A stretch of DNA of 64,000 nucleotides. It comes from Ariolimax columbianus (Eukaryota > Mollusca > Gastropoda > Stylommatophora > Arionidae). Position numbers and translations under genes: made by a program. How positions within the stretch are numbered: position 1 is the stretch's first letter; each line of letters starts with the position of its first letter. The DNA lies in NCBI GenBank assembly GCA_036924085.1, contig JAVGWX010000008.1:56508814-56572813 (forward strand), in the 5' to 3' direction. The notes beneath the pieces are model-generated. The model was given only the letters and a program-made list of their open reading frames with translations, did no database searches and had not been told where the DNA came from. Shown one piece after another: positions 58,501 to 63,394 of the stretch.

Positions 58501-61500
58501 CGAAGCACATACTACAGTCAGGTCATGAAACCTCTTCATAACCTGGCGCTGAAAGACACAAGCACATACTACGGTCCGATCAAAAAACCTCTTCATAACC
58601 TGACGCTGAAAGGCACAAGTACATACTAGGACCCGGCCAAGAAACCTTTTCATAACCTTACGCTGAAAGGCACAAGCAGGACACAAGCGAAAAGAAGAAA
58701 GAAGAAGAGACTAGGTGGTGGTTTTCAAGATCCGCACAGGCCACAACCGGCTGAGGTACCATCAATTTCAATACATTGAAAAAATTTTATTTCATAATAT
58801 TCTTTCTCTTCTTCCATTCACACAGTTTTGCAATTTGACAATAATCTACGTTAGTGACATAAATAAATCTTTAATTTCTAAAATAATGTCTTTTTTTTTT
58901 CATTGTATTCACCTTAAGTGATGGATAGAACCAAAGATGCAATACTGAAAGACAAATCTGACAGCAGCCAGTGACTCATAGCTGGCTGCTTGCATCGGGG
59001 TCAGGGATCCATAACTGACCAATACCATATTCCACCTCTAAGTTGTGGTCCTGAAAACCGACTGCAACTTTGCTGCCTAGCTAAGAGATTAAGCATCAAA
59101 ATATGAAGGTTTATCCAGTTCCTAAAATGTGCTCAAATCGGATGTGTTGAACTAAAAAGTGCAGGTATTACAGCCTTGCTATAATCTACAACATGTTGCC
59201 ACATACATTCTATTCAGGACCAACGCCCCCCAAAAAAAAAGAATGATGGACAAATGAAAGCACTGACAGGAAAATATGTGCAAAAAAATTGATTCATTAA
59301 AGATGTTAGATTTGCTTAGCAACACAAAGAGCATGTGAGGATATAGGCATAACATTTTCATGAAGTATTAAATTGACCGGTTCCAGAATATCCTTCAGAC
59401 ATTCAATCGGTTAATTGTTTGAAGCCTACTAGAAAAGAAATCTGGGAAGCTATTTTACTTCGGAAAGATAGTAAACACACTGAACCAGAATCGTGTCTCA
59501 GTAGAAAAATCAAATCAGACATTAAAACCAACAGAGTTATACAGTTTTATATAGAGAAAACACCAGCAGACTGGAAGAAATACTAAGTAGTTCAATTACT
59601 GGAAAACGAGAGATCTGCAACGGAGTCGAAATTATAGGGGTAGGAGATTGAACTGGATTATTTAAATTAATGACTGAAAGAGGTCATAGATAAACAGTTG
59701 GGGAACGATCAGCCAGGTTTTGACATAATAGATTCTTTGTTGACCAGATAACTATACTGCGAATGAATTGCTTAACATGGTGTAGACTAGAATGTATAAC
59801 TTTTAATCGGACTCGTAAATTACGAGAAGACCTTTGATAGTTTAGACAAGGAATCACTTTGGAAATTGCTCAGGCACTATTGAGCGTCCCTGGTGTTCCC
59901 AAAACATAATTAATAAAACTGTAGAGTTCTACAAGATGAATAGCTTTTGAAAACCTTCGAGATAAGAACTGGGGTGAGACAGAGCCGTCTCTTATCACCA
60001 TTCCTCTTTCCACTAGCTGTTGACTGGATTGTCAGAACATGACTTTTCCTAAATTAAAAAAATGATGATCTGGGCGTGGCTGATGCATTTGCTCTTCTTT
60101 TTCATAACCACAACCAAATGCAGAATAAAATAAATCTGCTTACTGAATAGTTCCTCAAATTAAGTCGAGTGTTCACAAAGAACAGATATAGTATTTGTCA
60201 ATAAAAGCACCAAACAACAGTGAGATGTTTTAGGTGACACGATACTGCTAGAGGTAGATTCATTAATATCTCGGGGTAGCAATATAGACAAGTTCGGAGG
60301 TACTGATAATTTTCAAAATAGGAATACTACAAAAGGCAAAGAGACATTTATTGCGTAATGTAAATTTCTGGAAATCGAAAGAAAGATATCTACCACAAAA
60401 ATACAGATCTTTAAATGCTGTGATATTCTCTCTATTGTATTGCACTGTGACGTCGGGAACAAAGAGAAGCACAACTAAAACGATACAGGCTTTCATCAAT
60501 GGACGATTGCATCAAACCGAAGGCGTACAGTCGTATGATAAAGTCACTAATATAAAACTGTGGGAAAGAACAAATGGCAGTGGGACTAGACGGGAAAATA
60601 AGAGATTGGCGATGGAAAGGACAACAATAGGGAAACCCCCTGATAGCATCACAAAACAGTCTCTGCTCTGGAATCGGCAGGACAAGAGAAGTAGGAGGCA
60701 GACCTAATATCTCAAAGTCGAGGCAACCATAAAAGTGGCATGAATGATGTCAGTTATATTTATATTTGTTCTGCACGTGTCATCTAGTTATTACTATTAT
60801 TTATAACCACAACAGCGGCAGCAACAACTAAACATTTCCTACGCACGTTTTTTAGACGTCATCATTTTTTGTCCAGAATCCTAATATAACAGTACTTATC
60901 AAAGACTATGGAGTCAACGTGGCCTCACACTCGCTCGGTTTTCACAATCCAAAAACCGGTTTTGAATGCCGCGGTGTCATGTTTGGCAGACACGGGTTTT
61001 TTTCTTAGCGTGAATGCTCCTCCACACACATAAAGTAATGGCAACCTGTCAAGAAACTCGCCAAATAGTTTGTTGGTTGTAAGACGCGATGTTCTACAAA
61101 GAACATTCTACTTACTTTTTTTAAATCAAACCTGTAATTAGCCAAATCGTTATTATTAATCTACTAGTATATCATTATGAGAAAACAACTTGCAGTCCAC
61201 AATTACGAATGCCCTTAAAATGGTCTGGCTTCATCATTGGTTCAACAAAAATAAAATAACCTGCTCCCTGAAAGTATAGAACACTATTAAATTTGATTTG
61301 TCATCGAAAACCCTCGCAAAGATAGATCAAAATGGGAGCTATTCTGATCCAAGGCTTGATCAGCGTTGGTATAGTACTGTCACTGCTTGGTTTCCTCAGG
61401 CGCCTGCATACAAGACCTGCCTCCAGTCAGATCTGTTTTTGGTAAGTTCCTCCTAGTTTGAGAAGTTCATGTATATCCCTTCCAGGTGACGCTTCCAAAC

Positions 61501-61722
61501 ATTAAACGTAGGGAAGGAAGTGTCTAACTTTTTTAGAAATTATGATAGTTCACTGAATAGATGAATGTCTTCCTTCTTCGCCTAGGTCACAACATCTATG
61601 GGCCGTCATCTAACGCTGTCAAAACATACAGAGTAGTCACAAGGCCTGCTGAGCCGTTCGTGTTCATCAACCCGCAAGTCTTTCGAAAGGAGGAATGTTT
61701 AGTAATGGTTCCTTGTTTAAAG
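36142..61722 (+). CDS. NMDA-type ionotropic glutamate receptor subunit-like gene, partial (six exons)
   Basis: Six exons join to 1,371 nt (457 codons) with no stop; every intron has GT/AG ends and phases agree at each junction (0, 2, 2, 2, 1). The product follows the order of an NMDA receptor ectodomain: bilobed amino-terminal domain (exons 1-5), a tryptophan-proline segment (LWPG) like the one closing that domain in GluN1/GluN2, then the start of the ligand-binding S1 region (YRVVTRPAEPFVFINP, followed by C and VPC). Several N-glycosylation sequons (NNIT, NNTI, NTTT) fit an extracellular domain. In the family this protein is a glutamate/glycine-gated cation channel in the neuronal plasma membrane. 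Missing here: signal peptide, rest of S1, pore, S2 and C-tail. The window ends before them. Paralogue is uncertain: LWPG and EPFVFINP resemble GluN1, VPC resembles GluN2. Introns are filled with mobile elements. Family call is fairly secure; subunit class is not. Confidence 0.75.
36523..36735. repeat. (CA)n then GA-rich microsatellite
   Basis: CACACACACGCACACACA run to about 36582, followed by GAGAGAGGGAGAGAGATGG-type purine-rich sequence, in the first intron. Confidence 0.95.
36760..36935 (+). mobile_element. RTE/CR1-like LINE 3' tail in receptor intron
   Basis: LQIKRRKRGWIGHTVRKLQS then 'VTRQVLK.NPQGKRKRGRPR' and NTFRRD, the usual last segment of these LINEs ('...KRKWRWIGHTLRK....I.RQ.L.WNPQGKR.RGRP..TWRR'). 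Confidence 0.8.
37100..37314 (+). CDS. Receptor exon 2: amino-terminal domain
   Basis: Acceptor TCTTCCAG ends at 37099 and donor GTAAGT starts at 37315, both near consensus. Enters in phase 0 and leaves after two bases of a codon. It reads NVQGASFVSMNPSTEAQGKA and continues to NVLTIDQNVK. This matches the family block in which a strand (FFQFGPS-like) is followed by the helix that starts lobe 2, then a 'V.II..N.YADGF' strand-helix as in the GluN segment 'FSLVTT..PGY..F'. The downstream exon supplies the third base of the split codon (N). Confidence 0.75.
37640..37925 (-). mobile_element. Family A repeat, degenerate, in receptor intron
   Basis: Core GTAGTTTACAGCGAGGCTGC, then CATTCCATCCGATTTAAGC, 'TGCAGCCTGTTTTCAGGACCACC' equivalents and TGTGGTTCGCTTTCCCTGAT. 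Almost full length. Confidence 0.65.
37960..38390. repeat. 28-bp minisatellite in receptor intron, about 15 units
   Basis: Unit CTCAAATACTGACAAGCCTA + CATAATGT with longer ATTATAATGT variants that recur in a pattern (37981, 38046, 38136, 38225, 38287), hinting at a higher-order unit. Confidence 0.92.
38448..38612 (+). CDS. Receptor exon 3: amino-terminal domain
   Basis: Acceptor CTTCCAG ends at 38447 and donor GTAAGA starts at 38613. One base completes the codon split by the previous intron, then the frame reads TNTLRQKLTDLSNKGYKVIV, LHCSPELM and GYAWFLSEMAF. This is the family pattern of a helix, a hydrophobic strand ending in (Y/H)CS, a helix, then the GY.W strand (compare 'VILLYCSKDEA' and 'GY..FWIV' of GluN2). 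It leaves with two bases of a codon. A 28-bp minisatellite in the preceding intron ends about 60 bp before this exon. Confidence 0.75.
38668..38918 (-). mobile_element. tRNA-derived SINE (SINE-1) in receptor intron
   Basis: Minus-strand head GGGGACGGCGTGGGCTAGTG with B box GGTTCGATCCCC, body and A-rich tail as at 24856. It starts 55 bp after exon 3. Confidence 0.88.
38919..40520. other. No gene recognised in this intronic stretch
   Basis: Segments at about 40100-40120 and 40305-40380 resemble parts of 17848-17880 and 55608-55670, suggesting low-copy dispersed repeats. A minus-strand open stretch (39647-39985) shows no known motif. Confidence 0.35.
40525..40835. repeat. GTGA/GGAT-type degenerate microsatellite
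   Basis: TGAGTGAGTGGGTTGGATGT and GTGTGAGTGAATGAG recur irregularly, ending in a perfect GTGAGTGAGTGAGTGAGTGAG stretch of similar type. Confidence 0.9.
41183..41717 (+). repeat. Dispersed repeat B, copy 2
   Basis: Same length and order as 4821-5347; ends at GACTGAGACGCCTATGAATG, with the GATGAT tail decayed. Confidence 0.72.
41725..41870 (+). repeat. Dispersed repeat F, partial degenerate copy
   Basis: GAATGCCCACAATGTGTAAG, ACGGCGTAAAGTTACGGG, CATCCCGAGCACGATGAAGG, GGTCTTCCAAGCGGTT follow the order of 30488 and 42885. Confidence 0.6.
42195..42610. repeat. 51-bp minisatellite in receptor intron, about 8 units
   Basis: Unit GGCAGGCAGCTCTCCGTTGG, TGATGGTGTTCATGTCTCCT, TGATTGCTCCA with 'AAGCCTGGCAG' variants. 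Confidence 0.92.
42885..43165 (+). repeat. Dispersed repeat F, copy 2
   Basis: Begins with a GTTGTTGTTGTT run and ends near CCTGACCCTGACTAACATG; see 30488. The run may be the complement of an AAC-type tail of a minus-strand element. Confidence 0.72.
43490..43710. repeat. 28-bp minisatellite in receptor intron, about 8 units
   Basis: Unit CCATATACTATCCAGATGTA + TGTGTCAT with variants (CATAGACTTTCC, CTCGATTAAC). Confidence 0.88.
43720..44385. other. No feature recognised (intron)
   Basis: TCAAAGACTG/TCGAAGTCCACA segments near 43755 and 43835 recur twice (about 85 bp apart); otherwise plain sequence. Confidence 0.4.
44390..44490 (+). mobile_element. RTE/CR1-like LINE fragment
   Basis: MRIGKTPGPLNISVNEITLQ and EFKYLGSIF, matching the RT segment that precedes the 'YLGS' motif. 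It is cut directly after by a T run and a family A fragment. Confidence 0.72.
44515..44590 (+). mobile_element. Family A core fragment
   Basis: GATGTGTCGGGCCGAAGATG, CAGTCTAGCTGTAAACTACG, ACACAACG. Truncated both sides. Confidence 0.6.
44591..45394. other. No gene recognised (intron)
   Basis: A + strand open stretch (44890-45189) has no recognised motif and no splice-compatible role in the receptor; left uncalled. Confidence 0.35.
45395..45760 (-). mobile_element. Family A repeat, near full length, in receptor intron
   Basis: On the + strand: GGCTTGGCTTCG end, TCTCAATCTCCCGCC, core AGTTTACAGCTTGACC, CGATCCCTTCTCCTTAGCCA, CCTGTTATCCAGGATCACCG, TGGAGGTGTAGAAGG, CAGCTATGGGTCGCTGA. One of the best full copies together with 53406 and 47705. 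Confidence 0.8.
46098..46310 (+). mobile_element. Second tRNA-derived SINE type (SINE-2), tentative
   Basis: A tRNA-like start GGGGCCCAGTGGTCTCCAGG (A-box-like) and GCAGATTCGGCTCCCG (B-box-like) with the usual spacing, preceded by AATAATAATAAT. The body to ~46310 is without relatives in the window. Confidence 0.45.
46510..46576. repeat. (AT)n microsatellite beside a mariner end
   Basis: Perfect TA run that stops exactly at the mariner terminal sequence, as at 4107-4190. Confidence 0.95.
46577..47325. mobile_element. Palindromic mariner-derived fold-back element in receptor intron
   Basis: The left arm (46577 to ~46925) reads as a mariner 5' end on the + strand: GAGGCGTGTTCAAATGAAAT, then text equivalent to 'VDIHRRMQ.VYGDK'. 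The right arm (~46935-47325) is the same 5' end on the minus strand, ending GGTTTCATTTGAGCACGTCT. Arms of about 350-390 bp align nearly end to end with some substitutions. The join is near ATATGCACCTGACCTGGTCT. No catalytic half remains. Confidence 0.88.
47372..47662 (+). CDS. Receptor exon 4: amino-terminal domain, tandem acceptor
   Basis: The acceptor region is CTGCAGCAG, giving two possible starts, 47372 or 47375, both in frame (they differ by one residue, SR versus R). The donor GTGAGT starts at 47663. The text DPDIVAKLPEGLLAIDSFW matches the family block 'FP.GLI.VSYDDW', followed by a long helix (VSKVMSKALDYVISATSCFL), as in 'VRDGIGILTTAAS'. A conserved-type Cys (NGCDGW) and sequons (NLSN, NTTD) follow. 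The length after the helix is greater than in vertebrate GluN subunits. A palindromic mariner element ends about 50 bp upstream and a family A repeat starts about 45 bp downstream. Confidence 0.75.
47705..48012 (+). mobile_element. Family A repeat, near full length, in receptor intron
   Basis: Sense orientation: GCTAGCGTCAGGGCCAGCGA, CTACACCTCCACACGGTGAT, GATAACAGGCTGCAACAGGA, TGAAGTCGGATGTGTTGGAC, GTCAAGCTGTAAACTACGAC, ending GATTGAGAACGAACGAAGCC. It starts only about 45 bp after exon 4. Confidence 0.85.
48191..48837 (+). repeat. 647-bp duplicated block, left copy
   Basis: Nearly identical (about five differences seen) to 49878-50524. Contents: a tRNA-like stretch (GTGACCGAGCGG... GGTTCGCTCCCC, 48288-48376), a diverged SINE-1 body (48377-48530), then a diverged full family A (48540-48837) ending in a GAA-rich tail. 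The LINE fragment starts directly after it. Confidence 0.93.
48844..49877 (+). mobile_element. RNase H LINE, 5'-truncated (copy 2)
   Basis: About 95% or more similar to 2806-3856 of copy 1 by eye. It opens in the region after the RT thumb, includes RNase H (AYTDGSV, FRAEAEAL, HCNIQGNEEADR) and the Cys/His tail, and ends with (GAA)n. A deletion of about 14 bp near 49462 (after AKEGAR) shifts the frame; the rest reads from 49456 to 49851 in another frame. Copy 2 lacks the frameshift near 2940 and the changes around 2990 that break copy 1. CPC in the tail is changed (DERPCGTG). Confidence 0.93.
49878..50524 (+). repeat. 647-bp duplicated block, right copy
   Basis: See 48191. The offset is 1,687 bp. 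It is followed by a longer GAAGAAGAAG tail and then unrelated sequence. Confidence 0.93.
50605..50890 (-). mobile_element. LINE C-terminal fragment (CR1/Jockey-type tail)
   Basis: Minus strand: 'KSFKIQPPKGTRGHRFKLTK' then 'RSRLNIRKYIFSQQRVVNAL', the common LINE end 'TRGH..KL.K.RSRLNIRK.FFSQRVVN.WN'. Related to 9020-9360. Confidence 0.7.
51015..51345 (-). mobile_element. RTE/CR1-like LINE 3' tail
   Basis: Minus strand: RWEDNIKGWTNQSAAADKEK and, before it, a 'LAR YGHISRSNGLANTILNRKVQGKRRRG'-like text. This is the family end 'GRRRRGRP.KRW.DNI.EWTG'. Related to 62850-63115. Ends about 125 bp before receptor exon 5. Confidence 0.72.
51470..51738 (+). CDS. Receptor exon 5: end of amino-terminal domain
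   Basis: Acceptor CCGTTTCAG ends at 51469; donor G|GTAATT starts at 51739. One base completes the split codon, then CLGQLVISIGNTTTVNSNET begins. An acidic Ser/Asn/Asp-rich stretch (about 25 residues: NEDFSDNASDDSN) has no counterpart in the vertebrate proteins and is probably a surface loop. The exon then returns to family sequence: AFYLLNTVDGGTGDRIWTKV and GYI, then LKTVLWPG. This matches '.Y.IMNLQNRKLVQVG.Y' and 'IIWPGG' of GluN1, the end of the amino-terminal domain. It leaves with one base of the next codon. Confidence 0.75.
51836..52200 (-). mobile_element. Family A repeat in receptor intron
   Basis: On the + strand begins CTTCTTCTTTTTGTTCGACG (complement of the tail), core GTTACAGCTTGACTGCGATA, then CGATCCCTTCTCCTTCGCCA and CTGTTATCCAGGATCACCC, ending CTCTGCTCAGCATTTAGATC. 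Near full length. Confidence 0.85.
52305..52535. repeat. 48-bp minisatellite in receptor intron, 5 units
   Basis: Unit TTCACCACGCTTGGAAGGTT, ATATTCTTTCAGTCTGGGTG, CCACTGGC. Confidence 0.92.
52536..53405. other. No gene recognised (intron)
   Basis: TAATGTTCAATAAGACACTT recurs about four times from 53212 to 53365 (~50-60 bp apart), an old minisatellite. CCCATTCTTATACTGTACCT recurs at 52672 and 52706. Otherwise plain. Confidence 0.45.
53406..53745 (-). mobile_element. Family A repeat, full-length copy, in receptor intron
   Basis: On the + strand: TTTTTCTTCTTCTTCTTCGT (complement of the (GAA)n tail), CGTTCTCAATCTCCAACTAC, core AGTTTACAGCTTGGCTGCGA, CGATCCCTTCTCCTTAGCCA, CCTGTTATCCAGGATCACCG, GTCTTGGCAGCTATGGGTCG, ending GCTGCTCAGCATCTTGATCC. 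About 330 bp; the clearest full copy. Confidence 0.9.
53885..54420. repeat. (AACAAT)n-type low-complexity tract
   Basis: Degenerate AACAATAACAACAATAATAA and related triplets. Reads Asn/Thr-rich or Leu/Val-rich on the two strands without meaning. Confidence 0.95.
54420..54905. repeat. 23-bp minisatellite, about 21 units
   Basis: Unit CAACAGTAACAACAATAACA + CTT, almost perfect; only one visible change (CAAAAGTAAC near 54640). Grown from the flanking AAC-rich tract. Confidence 0.97.
54955..55205 (-). mobile_element. tRNA-derived SINE, third type (SINE-3)
   Basis: Minus-strand head: GGAGCGCGTGGACGAATGGT (A-box region) and GGTTCGAATCCCCGG (a perfect B-box type, 55125-55140), about 50 nt apart as in a tRNA. 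The body follows to about 54955. It directly abuts the AAC-rich tract, which may be its tail complement or just its target. Confidence 0.7.
55240..55540 (+). repeat. Dispersed repeat E, copy 2
   Basis: Matches 16505-16825 in order with many substitutions; GCAGCAAAGATGGCGC start and CCTGTGTCGTATTTCCACGG near the end. Confidence 0.6.
55541..55965. other. No gene recognised (intron)
   Basis: A stretch at 55608-55670 resembles 40305-40380. No coding motif. Confidence 0.35.
55982..56195 (+). mobile_element. tRNA-derived SINE (SINE-1) at the edge of a minisatellite
   Basis: Head GGAACGGCGTGGCCTAGTGG and B box GGTTCGATCCCC, body with a ~40-bp internal deletion (GCCGTTACCCC joined to TTACATAAAATGCG), A-rich tail. 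AAACTCGACATT at 55970-55981 and 56196-56207 is a 12-bp target-site duplication. The right copy of it is also the start of the first 48-bp unit. Confidence 0.92.
56196..57120. repeat. 48-bp minisatellite in receptor intron, about 19 units
   Basis: Unit AACTCGACATTTCTGTAATT, TCCATCATTGTGAGCCATAA, CCAAAAAT, with a frequent CTCTACATT variant. Period is a multiple of 3, so the minus strand stays open for 366 codons (VMAHNDGNYRNVELFL repeated), continuing into the SINE. This is not a gene. Confidence 0.97.
57121..57440. other. No feature recognised (intron)
   Basis: AT-rich, no motif identified. Confidence 0.4.
57441..58480 (+). mobile_element. LINE reverse transcriptase remnant (RTE/CR1-like)
   Basis: Decayed text in several frames: near 57495-57530 a 'GVRQGC'-like start (GCTARLCT region), then HLNELFFTDDRAIIAASEKE (motif C, DD), 'YENQQREN', a 'VWVILSQC' equivalent of the YLG block, and NEDIRKQVGTPGLYFIKRQQ with TKWFRHVTRQTP near 58300-58395. 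The order is that of an RT palm-thumb-tail. The motif C block has been expanded to a 56-bp tandem repeat. Confidence 0.7.
57590..57872. repeat. 56-bp minisatellite built on the LINE RT motif C, 5 units
   Basis: Unit CCTCAGTGATCACTTAAATG, AACTCTTCTTTACTGATGAC, CGAGCAATAATAGCAG. Each unit contains the bases of FFTDDRAIIAAS. 56 is not a multiple of 3, so expansion itself destroys the frame. Confidence 0.95.
58506..58680. repeat. 57-bp minisatellite, 3 units
   Basis: Unit CACATACTACAGTCAGGTCA, TGAAACCTCTTCATAACCTG, GCGCTGAAAGACACAAG, with moderate divergence. Confidence 0.88.
58712..58775 (+). mobile_element. RNase H LINE tail fragment
   Basis: VVVFKIRTGHNRLRYHQF corresponds to VVVFRLRTGHNRLRYHLF of the LINE at 1196. 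Only about 60 bp. Confidence 0.75.
58950..59240 (+). mobile_element. Family A repeat, degenerate
   Basis: Sense orientation: CAGTGACTCATAGCTGGCTG, GGTCCTGAAAACCGACTGCA, AATCGGATGTGTTGAACTAA, GCAGGTATTACAGCCTTGCT, ending AGGACCAACGCCCCCCAAAA. Confidence 0.6.
59395..60715 (+). mobile_element. RTE/CR1-like LINE, degenerate RT to tail
   Basis: In order across broken frames: KPTRKEIWEAI (59425), 'QPGF' (59715), LVNYEKTFDSLDKESLWKLL (59815-59870, motif A), IRTGVRQSRLLSPFLFPLAV (59960-60020, motif B), 'DDLGVADAFALLFHN' (60068-60110, motif C region), then EGVQSYDKVTNIKLWERTNG (60520-60585) and 'RLAMERTTIGKPPDSITKQS' to GRRQT at 60707. The same order as in the LINE at 24405. Confidence 0.78.
60720..61585. 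other. No feature recognised; last intron segment before exon 6
   Basis: No repeat family or motif identified. A short + strand open stretch at 61331 (MGAILIQGLISVGIVLSLLG) looks like a hydrophobic helix, but it lacks splice signals linking it to the receptor. Confidence 0.35.
61586..61722 (+). CDS. Receptor exon 6: linker and first strand of ligand-binding S1
   Basis: Acceptor TTCGCCTAG ends at 61585; donor AAG|GTATAT starts at 61723. Two bases complete the split Gly codon. The exon reads HNIYGPSSNAVKTYRVVTRP, then AEPFVFINPQVFRKEECLVM and VPCLK. 'RVVT...EPFVFINP' is the hallmark first strand of the NMDA receptor ligand-binding core (compare KIVTIHQEPFVYV of GluN1), and the two cysteines fit the loop that follows. 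It leaves in phase 0. Nothing recognisable as the next exon lies before 64000. The 3' end of this exon, with its donor, is the first unit of a 44-bp tandem repeat. Confidence 0.75.
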
Positions 61723-61866
61723 GTATATTAGTGAATGTTGTGTTGGTAGTGGTTGCTTGTTTAAAGGTATGTTAGTGTATGTTGTGTTGGTAGTGGTTCC
61801 TTGTTTAAAGGTATGTTAGTGTATGTTGTGTTGGTAGTGGTTCCTTGTTTAAATGTATATGAGTGT
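61703..61866 (+). repeat. 44-bp tandem repeat copied from exon 6 end and its 5' splice site
   Basis: Four units start at 61707, 61751, 61795 and 61839 (period 44). The core is GGTTCCTTGTTTAAAGGTAT followed by GTTAGTGTATGTTGTGTTGGTAGT. The first unit is the real exon end plus donor; units 2 and 3 keep AAAG|GTATGT, arguably a better donor than the original GTATAT; unit 4 has AAATGTATAT, which damages it. 44 is not a multiple of 3, so use of a decoy donor changes the reading frame. Confidence 0.85.
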
Positions 61867-61869
61867 GTG

Positions 61870-62385
61870 TTAATGCTGATGATAGCCTGTGTGTTACCGA
61901 GTTGGGAACGTGTAGTTTAGCTGTCATTTGACAGACATGTCGTAATGGCGGCAACGGAGACTTTGGCATTTGGGAGCGAAGAGTAATCAGGGCCAGATGA
62001 ATCATACAGACCAAGACTTCAGTTCACGTCCTCGTTCGTGCTCCTCTGTGTCAACGAGATGGAAATCGACATTGTATTCATAATAAGCTTATTTAGAAGC
62101 ATCACATTGCACTACATCCATGAGGACCCTGATCTGCCACCTCATGAACGCCTCGGTTTGTAAGAAAAACCACCGTAACCTGCAACCGAAAATGTCATAC
62201 ATTGTTAACTCACCTCAGCACCTGAAACATTTAGCAACAATAACATTGACTGACTACCCCATCATGAAGAAACGATAAACCCCAACACAAATAGCACTAG
62301 ATATCAACACTAAACAATAGAACAAAGGGCAGCTAAGAAAAGTGAAACTAATGAGCAGTCCCCACATTGTCTGAAGGACCGGTAT
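61870..62385. other. No receptor exon recognised
   Basis: I searched for the continuation of the ligand-binding S1 region here (the 'GYC.D.L' type motif) and did not find it. No other feature supported. Confidence 0.4.
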
Positions 62386-62389
62386 GGCA

Positions 62390-62830
62390 GCATAGTCTAT
62401 GAACACTCTACATAAAGTCTGGTCCCAGCATAGTCTATGAACACTCTACATAAAGTCTGATCCCAGCATACGCTCTCCCTGGAAACCAAATAGAGCTAAA
62501 ATAAAGCCTACGTAATTCTAATCCTTTTATACGTCTCCAAAACTTGGACCGTCCTGCAAAGAGATAAGACCAGTCTTGAAGCCTTCTATGTTCTCAATTA
62601 GAGGTGCAACATTTAAATCCATTGGTATGACCTAGTTACCAAAACTCAGGTCGCCCGACAAACACAGCTGGAGAGGATTGTTTCGATAATCGACTATCGC
62701 CAACTCTCTATCTTCGGTCATGTGGCTCGCCTTCTCGATTAGGTCCGGGTTAGCCAGAACCTGCACCATCAAAATCAAGGGCGGGAAAAGATTTTTGTCC
62801 CACATGGATGCATCCCTGGGGTCGTCTAAC
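62390..62830 (+). mobile_element. RTE/CR1-like LINE tail, degenerate
   Basis: Across frames: a 'S.TWTVLQRDKTSLEAFYVLN' segment (62530-62600), TKTQVARQTQLERIVSIIDY and RQLSIFGHVARLL (62640-62740), the usual 'ETW.L....RRLEAF..R.LR.I..I.W.D.V.N..V...T.......I...RL..FGHV.RM' order. CATAGTCTATGAACACTCTA is duplicated in tandem at 62390 and 62428. Confidence 0.7.
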
Positions 62831-62835
62831 AACAC

Positions 62836-62858
62836 TCAGTTCAGTTCAGTTCAGTTCA
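62836..62858. repeat. (CAGTT)n microsatellite
   Basis: CAGTTCAGTTCAGTTCAGTT between two oppositely oriented LINE fragments; read on the minus strand it is probably the 3' tail (AACTG)n of the fragment at 62859. Confidence 0.85.
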
Positions 62859-63115
62859 TCCCGTAATCCATCAGGTCGTTGGGGCACACACGAAGACACT
62901 CCCAAAATCCCACGCCATCCCTCTCTGTCTGTCGTCGCCTGACGTATCTCACCGGGACAAAGGCCTGACCACTCAGTGATGTTGTCCACCCATCTCTTAC
63001 TTTGGACGTCCAACAACACTACGCTGCAAGAAATCCCTCGAGCACCACCAGAACTATGCGCGTCATGGACCTCAGCCGTCAATCGTGAACACAGACGATC
63101 GACGCGATGCATCTT
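62859..63115 (-). mobile_element. RTE/CR1-like LINE 3' tail
   Basis: Minus strand: SKRWVDNITEWSGLCPGEIR and QATTDREGWRGILGV, then RPDGLRDELN at the end. This is the standard last segment of such LINEs; related to 51015-51345. Confidence 0.82.
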
Positions 63116-63119
63116 GTTC

Positions 63120-63394
63120 TCCTCAACTGATTATTTTTGTTAATGGTGGTTTGGAATAGATCAGGCTACACCAACATATAGAAACTATAGACCACAAGAC
63201 AAAAACAAAAACCTCTTCATCCGATGGAAGAAGAGCGTCGACTCAGTAAGTTTAAATCCTTCAATGAAAACCCTACAGATCATAGGCTATCATCAACTAC
63301 TGGCTCTTCTTCTAGTCACGCAATGTAAACCACCCCCCCCCCCCGCCCCTTTTCAATCCACCTACGTCTTTCCACCTTTTTTTACGTTTTTCTT
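63120..63394. other. Plain sequence with a C run
   Basis: Contains a C run at about 63331-63344. No feature otherwise. Confidence 0.4.

Noticed and set aside
61331..61440. Short hydrophobic frame just upstream of exon 6 as an extra exon
   Set aside because: The text does not fit the receptor at this position, and exon 5 joins exon 6 directly in phase with conserved flanking sequence.
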